Source: Betaproteobacteria bacterium UBA2293 (GTDB lineage: Bacteria; Pseudomonadota; Gammaproteobacteria; Burkholderiales; Rhodocyclaceae). Taken from it: a stretch of DNA of 26,758 nucleotides. Position numbers and translations under genes: made by a program. Shown here piece by piece: positions 1 to 6,983 of this stretch (the stretch's first letter is position 1; the number at the start of each line of letters is the position of its first letter). Where the stretch lies: the NCBI GenBank assembly GCA_002345845.1, contig DDWF01000044.1, positions 1 to 26,758 of the forward strand, read 5' to 3'. The notes beneath the pieces are model-generated. The model saw nothing but the letters and a program-made list of their open reading frames with translations. It searched no databases and had not been told where the DNA came from.

Positions 1-1
1 C

Positions 2-1072
2 CGCGTGCGCATCTTCGTGACCAATCGGCTGCCGGAGCACACCACCATTCACTGGCATGGCCAGCGCCTGCCGAATGGTATGGATGGGGTGGGTGGCCTC
101 AATCAGAAGCAGATTCCGGTCGGCAAGACCTTCGTCTACGAGTTCGTTGCACGACGCCCGGGTACCTTCATGTATCACCCGCATGCCGACGAGATGACTC
201 AGATGGCGATGGGCATGATGGGTTTCTGGGTGACCCACCCGAAGAGCAAGCATCCGCTCATCGAGGAAGTCGACCGCGACTTCTGTTTCCTGCTGAACGC
301 CTATGACATCGACCCCGGCAGTTACACGCCACAGGTCAATACCATGCTCGAATTCAATCTCTGGACCTGGAACAGCCGGGCATTTCCAGGCATCGATTCG
401 CTAAATGTCCGCAAGGATGACAAAGTTCGCATCCGCATGGGCAACCTGACCATGACTAATCACCCGATGCATTTGCACGGGCACGAGTTTGTCGTCAGTG
501 GCACCGATGGCGGCCCGACGCCAATCGCTTCCCGCTGGCCGGAGGTGACGACCGATGTCGCGGTCGGCCAGATGCGACAGATCGAATTCCTGGCCGATGA
601 GGAAGGCGATTGGGCTTTCCATTGCCACAAGAGCCATCACACGATGAATGCCATGGGACACGATGTGCCGACGATGATCGGCGTCGATCACCGGGGCGTG
701 GTCAAGCAGATCACCGATCTGATTCCCGACTACATGGTGATGGGCGAACGCGGCATGGCGGACATGGGCGCAATGGAAATGCCGATTCCCGACAACACGC
801 TCCCCATGATGACCGGCCAAGGGCCCTATGGCGCTGTCGAAATGGGCGGTATGTTCTCGATGCTGAAAGTGCGACGCGATCAGAAGCCGGGGGATTATCG
901 CGACCCTGGCTGGTACAAGCAGCCCTCCGGTACCCAGGCCTCCGAATGGACGGGGCCAGTCGCCGAGGCCCCGCGAGCGACAACTCACGGAGGAATGTCG
1001 ATGCCGGCGAACGGGAAACCAGTGAACCAGGAACTGACCGTGCGCAAACCCGGCAAACATGCCGGCCACTAA
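2..1072 (+). CDS. Multicopper oxidase, 3' part (5' end outside window)
   Basis: Periplasmic-type copper oxidase. The frame is already open at the window edge and begins inside a cupredoxin domain, so the true start lies upstream; the GTG at 5 is not a credible start. Visible copper motifs, in order: HWHG (near 50-60), HPHADE (near 176-195), NHPMHLHGHEF (near 458-490), and HCHKSHHTMNAM (620-655). The last fits the HCH-x3-H-x4-M signature of a type 1 copper centre with axial Met beside the trinuclear cluster. After the last motif there is a Met-rich tail (MVMGERGMADMGAMEMP and further Met clusters) and a terminal KHAGH, as in copper-tolerance oxidases of the CopA/PcoA or McoC kind. The role inferred is oxidation of Cu(I) to less toxic Cu(II), or copper sequestration. 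A cupredoxin gene follows 28 bp downstream and is probably co-transcribed. Subfamily and any Tat signal cannot be judged because the N-terminus is missing. Confidence 0.93.
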   Translation, partial: RVRIFVTNRLPEHTTIHWHGQRLPNGMDGVGGLNQKQIPVGKTFVYEFVARRPGTFMYHPHADEMTQMAMGMMGFWVTHPKSKHPLIEEVDRDFCFLLNAYDIDPGSYTPQVNTMLEFNLWTWNSRAFPGIDSLNVRKDDKVRIRMGNLTMTNHPMHLHGHEFVVSGTDGGPTPIASRWPEVTTDVAVGQMRQIEFLADEEGDWAFHCHKSHHTMNAMGHDVPTMIGVDHRGVVKQITDLIPDYMVMGERGMADMGAMEMPIPDNTLPMMTGQGPYGAVEMGGMFSMLKVRRDQKPGDYRDPGWYKQPSGTQASEWTGPVAEAPRATTHGGMSMPANGKPVNQELTVRKPGKHAGH

Positions 1073-1100
1073 GCCGAATTTACTTGAAGAGGTGCTCATC

Positions 1101-1601
1101 ATGCGCAATCGTTGTGATCTTGCCTTGCTCGTCATACTGTCCATGCCCGGTTTTGCCGCCTACGGCGATGAAAAACCCACCGCCCAGACCACACGCCAAG
1201 TGGGCAAGCAACCCGGCCAACATGCCGCCGCACTCGGCAAACCGGCTTCGATCAGCGCGGCCACGCGGACGGTCGAATTCGACATGGACGACAGCATGCG
1301 TTTCAAGCCTGAACGCATCGAAGTCAGACAAGGAGCAACAATTCGCTTTGTCGTGCGCAACCATGGGCAAGTCAAACACGAATTCGTACTGGGTACGCCG
1401 GCGGAATTGAAGAAACACGCCGCACTGATGGCGCAGTTCCCGCAGATGGAGCACGACGACCCGAATGCGGTGTCGGTAGAACCGGGAAAGACCGCGGAAT
1501 TCGCCTGGACGTTCGCGAAATCGGGGAGTTTCGATTTCGCCTGTCTCGTTCCGGGACATTTCGAAGCGGGGATGAAAGGCAAGATTAATGTGCGTCGGTA
1601 G
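1101..1601 (+). CDS. Periplasmic cupredoxin (type 1 copper protein)
   Basis: 166-aa exported blue-copper-like protein. The ATG at 1101 is chosen over the in-frame ATG at 1059 because it has an AAGAGG ribosome site 8-9 nt upstream and starts directly with a signal peptide (residues 1-22, cleavage near AAYG). The mature part has a polar linker (about 23-55) and then one cupredoxin domain (about 57-166). Likely type 1 copper ligands are H93 (VKHEF), C148, H153 and M158 (CLVPGHFEAGM), which is the plastocyanin/azurin-type C-x4-H-x4-M arrangement. It follows the multicopper oxidase by 28 bp and probably shuttles electrons or copper with it. Its last 49 nt recur, decayed, at 14357-14405. The partner is inferred only from proximity. 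Confidence 0.9.
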   Translation: MRNRCDLALLVILSMPGFAAYGDEKPTAQTTRQVGKQPGQHAAALGKPASISAATRTVEFDMDDSMRFKPERIEVRQGATIRFVVRNHGQVKHEFVLGTPAELKKHAALMAQFPQMEHDDPNAVSVEPGKTAEFAWTFAKSGSFDFACLVPGHFEAGMKGKINVRR

Positions 1602-1609
1602 TTCGCAAG

Positions 1610-1625
1610 ATTACATAAATCGGAT
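1610..1625. promoter_or_regulatory. Degenerate copy of the ATTACA-N4-TGTAAT box
   Basis: Just after the cupredoxin stop, the sequence ATTACATAAATCGGAT keeps the left half of the palindrome seen at 14416 and 21091, but the right half (TCGGAT in place of TGTAAT) is lost. The flank (TCGCAAG) matches the flank of the 14416 box. No rightward gene follows closely, so this is probably a relic rather than a working operator. Confidence 0.35.
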
Positions 1626-1677
1626 TCCATTCCGCTTTGGCTTCCCGGTCGGAAAGTCGCACGCCAAGTCGATATCG

Positions 1678-2154
1678 TCAGCCATGTTTGCCTCGATCAT
1701 CCTGTGCCAGGAAAAGTTGATGCGTTCCCTGTACATGGCTTGCCGACTTTTCGCCGGGCATGATCGCTTGAGACAACCCGTCAAGAATGCCGCAGTGGGC
1801 AGCATCCCGCGCCTCACCGCAGCGCTCGCGTAGGTCTTTCAGTTGCCTTTCCAGTTCCTGGAGTTCTTGCATCCGTTGGGTGACGTGCCCAATGTGTCGG
1901 TCAAGGAGGCGATTCACATCCGCGCAGTTCTCCTGGGGTGACTCCTTGAAGTGTAGCAAGACCCGGATCTCATCCAACGTCATGTCCAGACTGCGACAAC
2001 GCCGAATAAAGGACAGTCGCTGGACATGGGTTTCCCGATAGATGCGGTAGTTGCCTTCGCTGCGTGCCGGTACGGGTAGCAGCCCATCACGCTCGTAATA
2101 GCGGATCGTTTCCACATTCGTCCCGGCAAGGCGGGCCAGTTCGCCGATTTTCAT
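1678..2154 (-). CDS. cadR: Cd(II)/Pb(II)-responsive MerR-family regulator (CadR/PbrR)
   Basis: 158-aa cytoplasmic metal sensor. The start at 2154 is chosen because MKIGELARLAGTNVETIRYY is the classic MerR N-terminus and AGGAGG lies 7 nt upstream; the open frame extends further upstream to 2265 but without a ribosome site. Helix-turn-helix about residues 1-40, dimerisation helix about 75-115. Three cysteines, C77, C112 and C121, are at the positions that bind Cd/Pb in CadR/PbrR, and CGILDGLS follows C121 as in that subfamily. The C-terminus has three His but is not the long His-rich tail of some CadR proteins. It follows ynfA by 16 bp on the same strand, so the regulator is probably made from a ynfA-cadR transcript driven from the shared divergent region with the P-type ATPase. 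Whether the natural inducer is Pb, Cd or both cannot be told. Confidence 0.92.
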   Translation of the reverse strand: MKIGELARLAGTNVETIRYYERDGLLPVPARSEGNYRIYRETHVQRLSFIRRCRSLDMTLDEIRVLLHFKESPQENCADVNRLLDRHIGHVTQRMQELQELERQLKDLRERCGEARDAAHCGILDGLSQAIMPGEKSASHVQGTHQLFLAQDDRGKHG

Positions 2155-2170
2155 CTTCGCCTCCTGACGA

Positions 2171-2509
2171 TCAAACGGACCGAGACGGTTGGAGCATAAT
2201 GATCGCCATACCGGCCAACGTGACCGCACTGCCGACAATATCCCATCGGGTCGGCACAACGCCATCGATCCGCCATAGCCAGATCAGGGCAATCGCCACG
2301 TAGACACCGCCGTAGGCGGCGTAGATTCGTCCGGCGGCACCTGGATGCAGGGTCAGCAGCCAGGCAAACAGCCCCAAGGAAACGGCGGCGGGGATCAACA
2401 GCCAAACTGAACGCTGCTGGGTCAGCACCAGCCACGGCAGATAGCAGCCGAGAATCTCGGCCAGCGCGGTTATGGCGAACAATCCCAGAACTTTGACAAA
2501 CTCAAGCAT
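2171..2509 (-). CDS. ynfA: YnfA family (UPF0060) small membrane protein
   Basis: 112-aa hydrophobic protein with four predicted membrane segments, the usual length for the family (about 108-110). Family signatures seen are [13 protein letters not shown] near the N-terminus, [21 protein letters not shown] in the middle and the Trp-rich [12 protein letters not shown] lies upstream of the ATG at 2509. YnfA resembles small multidrug resistance transporters in size and topology; its substrate is poorly established. Here it sits between the cadR gene and the promoter, so it is the first gene of the leftward transcript and would be expressed together with the regulator. In described pbr systems the regulator itself is usually next to the promoter, so this order is slightly unusual. 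Confidence 0.9.
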   Translation of the reverse strand: MLEFVKVLGLFAITALAEILGCYLPWLVLTQQRSVWLLIPAAVSLGLFAWLLTLHPGAAGRIYAAYGGVYVAIALIWLWRIDGVVPTRWDIVGSAVTLAGMAIIMLQPSRSV

Positions 2510-2546
2510 TGCTTCGGCTCCGACTATTTTCTTTTATTGTAATCGC

Positions 2547-2577
2547 TTGACTCTGTAGTCACTCAAGGGTTTCTAAT
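2547..2577 (+). promoter_or_regulatory. MerR-type (PbrR/CadR) promoter-operator of the P-type ATPase
   Basis: A -35 box TTGACT (2547-2552) and a -10 box TCTAAT (2572-2577) are 19 bp apart, the long spacer typical of promoters activated by MerR proteins through DNA untwisting. The spacer region contains an imperfect dyad, ACTCTGTAGT / ACTCAAGGGT (2550-2570), very close to the pbrA operator of Cupriavidus as I remember it. The ATPase start codon is 21 bp downstream with AAGGAG before it. The same region must also carry the leftward promoter for ynfA-cadR. Confidence 0.85.
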
Positions 2578-2598
2578 GCAGGAAACAAGGAGAACGCC

Positions 2599-4818
2599 AT
2601 GAGTCTTGATCCCAGCCCGAAGCCCCTTCAGGAAGCCGCCCACAGCGGCTGTGCCGGCGGCTGTTCAGCCGCAGTGACTACCACCGTAGAAATCCCAGCC
2701 GCCGCCGATCTCGCTCAAAGCGATGGCGTGCCCGTTTTCGTGATTCCAACCATGGACTGCCCGAACGAGGAGAATGACATCCGTCGTGCGGTGGCCGGTA
2801 TCGATGGCATCCGTTCCCTGCGTTTCCAACTGTCGGCCCGCACCGTTTCGATCGATGCGACGACGGATGCTCTCGATGCCGCCTTGGCCGCTATCCGCCA
2901 GGCGGGGTTTAGCCCCAAAGCGGTTTCGCCAGATCAGGCGGCAACGGAAAACGTTGGCGTCAGTGAGCTATGGCGAAGTGTTCTGGCGCTGGGGCTGGCC
3001 GTCGGTGCGGAAGCGCTGGATTTCTTCGCGCCCGACACATTGCCATTCAAGGGCTTCGGTATGGCATTAGCCGTTGTTGCCATCTGGCTGTCCGGCATTT
3101 CCACCTATAGCAAAGGCGTAGCGGCATTACGGCGCGGGCAGTTGAACATGAACGCGCTGATGGGTGTGGCCGTGACCGGTGCCTTCCTCATTGGACAGTG
3201 GCCCGAGGCGGCGATGGTCATGGCCTTGTATGCCATTGCCGAACTGATCGAAGCCCGTTCCGTGGATCGGGCGCGTAACGCCATCAAGGGCTTGCTCGAC
3301 CTGACGCCGGAGACGGCGGAAGTTCGGCAGGCTGATGGGACGTGGCTGGAAGTACCGGCCGCAGTGGTAACGCTGGAGGCCAGTGTGCGGGTCAAACCCG
3401 GCGCCAGGATACCGCTCGATGGTCAGGTGACGGCAGGAACCAGTGCGGTCAATCAGGCGCCGGTCACTGGCGAAAGCATCCCGATTGACAAGGCGGCCGG
3501 CGACCCGGTATTCGCCGGCACGATCAACGAAACCGGCATCCTGGAGTTCCGTGTGACGGCCGCTGCCGACAACACCACACTGGCCCGCATCATCCACGCG
3601 GTCGAACAGGCGCAAGGGACGCAAGCGCCAACCCAACGCTTTGTGGATCGGTTTGCCGCAATCTACACCCCGACCGTGTTCGGCATCGCAGTTGCCGTGG
3701 CGGTTCTGACGCCCTGGCTCCTCGGCTGGACTTGGACGCAGGCGCTCTACAAGGCTCTGGTGCTGCTGGTCATCGCTTGCCCCTGCGCGCTGGTGCTTGC
3801 CACGCCGGTGACGGTTGTCAGCGGACTGGCGGCAGCGGCCCGACGCGGCATCCTGATCAAGGGCGGTGTCTATCTTGAGGAGGCCCGCAAACTGCGGGTA
3901 ATTGCCCTCGACAAGACCGGCACCATTACCGAAGGCAAGCCCCGTCTGGTCGCCACAGAACTACTTCCCTCGACGGTCCCTGAATCACAAGTGCTTGCCT
4001 GGGCCGCCAGCCTGGCCGGGCACTCGGACCATCCTGTCTCAAAAGCGATTGCAACCGGTCTCAAGCTTCCGGAAAATGGCTTGACCGATTTCGTCGCCCT
4101 TGCCGGACGGGGCGTAGAAGCACGGGCTGACGGCCAACTGCTGATCCTCGGCAACCATCGTCTGATTGAGGAACGCGCTCTGTGTAGCGCCGAGATCGAG
4201 GCTCGCCTTCAGGTGCACGAGACGCAAGGCCGGACGGTCACCATGCTGGCGTCGGCACAGCAGGTGCTGGCGATTTTTGCGGTGGCGGACACCATTAAGG
4301 AAAGTTCGCGAGAGGCGGTGGCCGATCTGCACCGTCTCGGTGTCGTCTCGGTCATGCTGACCGGCGACAATGTGGCGACGGCCGCGAGCATCGCCAAGGA
4401 AGCCGGTATCGACGACGCCCGGGGCAATCTTCTCCCGGAGGACAAACTGGCGGCCATCGAAGATTTGCAGGCTCGCTATGGCCCGACCGCGATGACCGGC
4501 GACGGCATCAACGACGCACCGGCGCTGGCGCGTGCCGATATCGGCGTGGCGATGGGTGCGGCCGGTACGGATACGGCGATGGAAGCGGCCGACGTGGTGA
4601 TCATGAACGACGACCTGCGGCGCATTCCAGAGACCATTCGCCTGTCCCGGCGCACCCATGCGGTCCTCTGGCAAAACATCGGGCTGGCCCTGGGGATCAA
4701 GGCGATCTTTCTCGGACTCGCCGTTTTCGGTAATGCGACCATGTGGATGGCGGTCTTCGCCGACATGGGCGCGAGTCTGCTGGTGGTGGGTAACGGCGTG
4801 CGACTACTGCGCAAATGA
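2599..4818 (+). CDS. cadA: P-type ATPase exporting Cd/Pb/Zn (CadA/PbrA/ZntA type)
   Basis: 739-aa inner-membrane pump using ATP to export soft divalent metals to the periplasm. A short Cys segment (C18, C22) precedes one metal-binding domain (about 44-108) carrying MDCPNEE (C54) instead of the copper-type GMxCxxC, which points to Cd/Pb/Zn. CPC is at residues 394-396 in the membrane, the phosphorylated Asp is D438 in DKTGT, the nucleotide-domain HP motif appears as GHSDHP, and TGDGINDAP begins at T633. Membrane segments lie in pairs before and after these domains. AAGGAG precedes the ATG. It overlaps lspA by 4 nt (ATGA), so the two are translationally coupled, as in pbr operons. The MerR-type promoter directly upstream makes cadR its regulator. 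Metal preference between Pb, Cd and Zn cannot be decided by eye. Confidence 0.95.
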   Translation: MSLDPSPKPLQEAAHSGCAGGCSAAVTTTVEIPAAADLAQSDGVPVFVIPTMDCPNEENDIRRAVAGIDGIRSLRFQLSARTVSIDATTDALDAALAAIRQAGFSPKAVSPDQAATENVGVSELWRSVLALGLAVGAEALDFFAPDTLPFKGFGMALAVVAIWLSGISTYSKGVAALRRGQLNMNALMGVAVTGAFLIGQWPEAAMVMALYAIAELIEARSVDRARNAIKGLLDLTPETAEVRQADGTWLEVPAAVVTLEASVRVKPGARIPLDGQVTAGTSAVNQAPVTGESIPIDKAAGDPVFAGTINETGILEFRVTAAADNTTLARIIHAVEQAQGTQAPTQRFVDRFAAIYTPTVFGIAVAVAVLTPWLLGWTWTQALYKALVLLVIACPCALVLATPVTVVSGLAAAARRGILIKGGVYLEEARKLRVIALDKTGTITEGKPRLVATELLPSTVPESQVLAWAASLAGHSDHPVSKAIATGLKLPENGLTDFVALAGRGVEARADGQLLILGNHRLIEERALCSAEIEARLQVHETQGRTVTMLASAQQVLAIFAVADTIKESSREAVADLHRLGVVSVMLTGDNVATAASIAKEAGIDDARGNLLPEDKLAAIEDLQARYGPTAMTGDGINDAPALARADIGVAMGAAGTDTAMEAADVVIMNDDLRRIPETIRLSRRTHAVLWQNIGLALGIKAIFLGLAVFGNATMWMAVFADMGASLLVVGNGVRLLRK

Positions 4819-5315
4819 TCCCGGATAAGCCCATGATGGACCGGTACCGCTGGCTGGGGTTGGCCATCGGTGTGGCCTTGGCGGACCAAGGGGCCAAGCA
4901 TTGGATCGCGGGGACCTTCCCCTTGGGCGCAGGCGAAACGGTGTTACCGTTTTTCAATCTCGTCCACATCCTGAATAGCGGCGCAGCCTTCAGTTTTCTC
5001 GCGAATGCCGGCGGTTGGCAACGCTATGTCTTCATTGCCCTCGCCTTGGTCGTCTCGGTGGGGCTGACCGTCATGTTGCTCAAAGGCGTGGCGAACCGGT
5101 GGGAAGGGTGGGGGTATAGCCTGTTCCTCGGCGGTGCCGTCGGCAACCTGGTAGATCGCTTGGGCCGGGGAGCGGTCGTGGATTATCTGGACTTCCATGC
5201 CGGCGGCTGGCACTGGCCAGCCTTCAATCTCGCCGATACGGCGCTTTGTCTGAGCGCCTTTATTCTTCTTTTGGGAACCTTGCTGTCGTCAGCTCAAAGC
5301 AAGGCGCCCACTTAG
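4815..5315 (+). CDS. lspA: Lipoprotein signal peptidase (LspA / PbrC-like)
   Basis: 166-aa inner-membrane aspartyl protease that removes signal peptides from lipoproteins. Family blocks present are LADQGAKHW (D24), NSGAAFSFL (N54), GNLVDRLGRGAVVDY and FNLAD; the likely catalytic pair is D123 and D141. Four membrane segments. The start ATG at 4815 overlaps the ATPase stop; the ATG pair at 4833/4836 is an alternative start that would shorten the N-terminus by 6-7 residues. An lspA gene in a lead operon (pbrC) is known from Cupriavidus, where it works with the lead-uptake and phosphate branch; no pbrB phosphatase is present here. A candidate lipoprotein client is encoded at 13650-14078, but that link is speculative. 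Confidence 0.93.
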   Translation: MIPDKPMMDRYRWLGLAIGVALADQGAKHWIAGTFPLGAGETVLPFFNLVHILNSGAAFSFLANAGGWQRYVFIALALVVSVGLTVMLLKGVANRWEGWGYSLFLGGAVGNLVDRLGRGAVVDYLDFHAGGWHWPAFNLADTALCLSAFILLLGTLLSSAQSKAPT

Positions 5316-5335
5316 CACGTGCACAGGAAATCTCG

Positions 5336-5827
5336 ATGCAAATCCTGGCTATAAACCAAAACGAGGAACACAAATTGGCTCAACGATCCTTCTCCCTATT
5401 TGACCGTCGCACGTTGTCTGCCTTGATGCTCATGGGCCTGGTCCATTGCACTTCGGCAGCCGAGGAACCCTTGCCTCCTGATCAGGCGTTTCGGCTCAAG
5501 GCATCCCTGAAGGGTAGCGATACGGTGGTGGCTGAAATCATTCCTGCCAAGAAGCACTACCTCTACAAGAACAAGGTCCGCTTCGCCTTGAAGAACGCCA
5601 GCGGCGTCATGATTAAGGAGGTGAAGCTACCTTCCGGCGAGATGAAGAACGACCCCTATTTTGGGCTGATTGAAGTCTATAAATCGCCCGTCGTCGCGGA
5701 AATCGTTCTGGAACGCGCTCCCAAGTCTAAAGTCTTCACCCTTTATGCGTCTTATCAGGGGTGCAATGAGAAACTCGGCATCTGTTATCCGCCGATTGAG
5801 AAAACCGTTGACATGAAGTTCGATTGA
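5336..5827 (+). CDS. Stand-alone DsbD N-terminal (alpha) domain, exported
   Basis: 163-aa periplasmic protein matching only the N-terminal domain of the thiol:disulfide reductase DsbD. Visible family pattern: QAFRLKASL, HYLYKNKVRFAL, LPSGEMKNDPYFG, IEVY, then YQGC...GICYPP. The two redox cysteines of DsbD alpha are kept (C143 and C150), one residue further apart than in E. coli DsbD. The membrane (beta) and thioredoxin-like (gamma) domains are absent. The ATG at 5336 has AGGAAA 7 nt upstream but gives a long charged leader; an in-frame TTG at 5375, preceded by GAGGA, would give a more ordinary signal peptide. Cleavage is likely after CTSA (about residue 41). It sits 20 bp after lspA and 69 bp before a CGCC DUF411 gene. 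The job inferred is keeping periplasmic metal-binding thiols reduced; the electron donor is unknown. Confidence 0.85.
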   Translation: MQILAINQNEEHKLAQRSFSLFDRRTLSALMLMGLVHCTSAAEEPLPPDQAFRLKASLKGSDTVVAEIIPAKKHYLYKNKVRFALKNASGVMIKEVKLPSGEMKNDPYFGLIEVYKSPVVAEIVLERAPKSKVFTLYASYQGCNEKLGICYPPIEKTVDMKFD

Positions 5828-5896
5828 CGCCGGGTATCACATTTTTCCATTGCTAGCGTTTAGCCCATCTGCCATTTATTGAAAGGTTTTATTGTC

Positions 5897-6334
5897 ATGT
5901 TGAAAAAGCTCATTGCCTGCCTGTTAGCGACCACCGCACTACAGGGTGCCCTTGCGGCACAACTGCCCGAAGTAACCGTCTATAAGGATCCTGATTGCGG
6001 CTGCTGCACCGAGTGGGTCAAGCACATGCAAGAGTCCGGTTTTCAGGTGAAGCAGGTCAATACCCGAGCCATGGACGTGGAACGGCAACGGTTTGGGGTA
6101 CCCCCACATTTGGCTAGTTGCCATACCGCGAAAGTTGGCGGCTACACCGTGGAAGGTCATGTGCCCGCCTCCGCCGTCAAGAAAATGCTGGCCGAAAAGC
6201 CGTCGGTAGGAGGCCTGACCATTCCGGGCATGCCGGCCAATGCCCCAGGCATGGGGCCGCACATCGTGGGAACGCTCAAGGTATATACCTTGCCCAAAGC
6301 GGGTGAGTCGTCGCGCCTCTACTCGGTCGAATAG
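5897..6334 (+). CDS. DUF411 periplasmic metal-resistance protein, copy 1
   Basis: 145-aa exported protein of the DUF411 family, often found beside copper and heavy-metal genes. Signal peptide residues 1-21 (cleavage after ALAA). The mature domain starts with VYKDPDCGCCTEW (C34, C36, C37), followed by HLASCHTAKVGGYTVEGHVP (C75, H76), the family hallmarks. The CGCC near the N-terminus, after a short beta strand, resembles a thioredoxin/glutaredoxin-like active-site position. I chose the ATG at 5897 because it begins the signal peptide directly; the upstream in-frame start at 5879 adds six residues. The ribosome site is weak (AAAGG 10-11 nt upstream). The C-terminal tail is diverged from copy 2 (21178-21618), while the core is clearly related. 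Function is not established; metal binding or thiol chemistry is likely. Confidence 0.88.
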   Translation: MLKKLIACLLATTALQGALAAQLPEVTVYKDPDCGCCTEWVKHMQESGFQVKQVNTRAMDVERQRFGVPPHLASCHTAKVGGYTVEGHVPASAVKKMLAEKPSVGGLTIPGMPANAPGMGPHIVGTLKVYTLPKAGESSRLYSVE

Positions 6335-6368
6335 CGCCGATTCCCGAAAGTGCGGATGGGGGAATTTT

Positions 6369-6479
6369 GGCAATGCACCCATGTGAATGGCCGTATTCGC
6401 CGACATGGGTGCCAGTCTGCTGGTGGTGGGTAACGGCGTGCGCATCCTGCGGTGGACTTCCGGTAAAGACTTTCGCTGA
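6369..6479 (+). pseudogene. Decayed 3' end of a second P-type ATPase gene
   Basis: Reading from 6369 gives GNAPM, a stop codon (TGA at 6384, where the intact gene has the TGG Trp codon), then MAVFADMGASLLVVGNGVRI, matching the last residues of the ATPase at 2599-4818 (homologous to about 4729-4810). A 29-nt stretch (6414-6442) is identical to 4774-4802. After that the frame runs on into unrelated sequence and stops at 6479. No ATPase body is present upstream, so this is a scar of a lost paralogue or of recombination, not a gene. Confidence 0.85.
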
Positions 6480-6492
6480 TACAATCCCGCCC

Positions 6493-6849
6493 ATGCGCCG
6501 CTGGCTCTCTATCCTTCTTCTCGTATTTCTGCCGTTCCAGTTCTCCTGGGCGGCGGTGGCCGGCTATTGCCAGCACGAGACCGGAGCGGCAGCACAGCAC
6601 TTCGGTCATCATGACCACCAGCATCAGGCCGCTGCCGATCAGGATGGCACGCCGGATGCCAAAACCTTGGGGGGCGGCATCGACGGCGATTGCGTCGCCT
6701 GTCATGCGAGTTGTGCCGCGGCGATTTTCAGCACGGCCTCCTTGCCGGCTTCAAGCAGCGCGTCCTTTGCGATTCCCTGGCTACCGGGAAATCTGACCGC
6801 GCCGCCTCTCGCTCACCCCGAACGCCCCAACTGGTCCGTCCTCGCCTAA
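6493..6849 (+). CDS. czcI: CzcI-like periplasmic His/Cys-rich protein
   Basis: 118-aa exported protein resembling CzcI, the small gene that leads czcCBA operons in Cupriavidus. Residues 1-20 are a signal peptide containing the typical LVFLPFQFSWAA. The mature protein begins YCQHE, then has a His cluster (HFGHHDHQHQ) and DCVACHASCAA, and ends in a proline-rich PERPNWSVLA tail, like the PQWQRLA end of CzcI. These residues could bind Zn/Co/Cd/Ni. CzcI has been linked to control of czc expression, but its mechanism is unclear. It stands 134 bp before czcC and right after the ATPase scar, so its promoter must lie in or beside that scar. No good ribosome site is seen just before the ATG. There is no CzcI in the second module. 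Confidence 0.82.
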   Translation: MRRWLSILLLVFLPFQFSWAAVAGYCQHETGAAAQHFGHHDHQHQAAADQDGTPDAKTLGGGIDGDCVACHASCAAAIFSTASLPASSSASFAIPWLPGNLTAPPLAHPERPNWSVLA

Positions 6850-6983
6850 TCGGCGGGGTGGATAGCACTTTTCTGCGCTTCTCCCTTGCGGCTGTGGTGG
6901 ACTGATCCGCCCTGACGCATTGCGACGCTTCCCGGTCGCACCTCGCCGATTCCCCGTGTGTCTTTTTATCACTGGAGAATTGG

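Noticed and set aside
1588..1833. 81-codon plus-strand frame after the cupredoxin gene
   Set aside because: It overlaps the end of cadR in antisense, has no domain and no good start signal.
5246..5335. Upstream extension of the DsbD alpha frame into lspA
   Set aside because: It overlaps the end of lspA, lacks a ribosome site and would bury the signal peptide 30 residues deeper.
5429..5461. Lipobox in the DsbD alpha protein (LVHC)
   Set aside because: His before Cys does not fit the lipobox rule (Gly, Ala or Ser expected), and an ordinary cleavage site follows.
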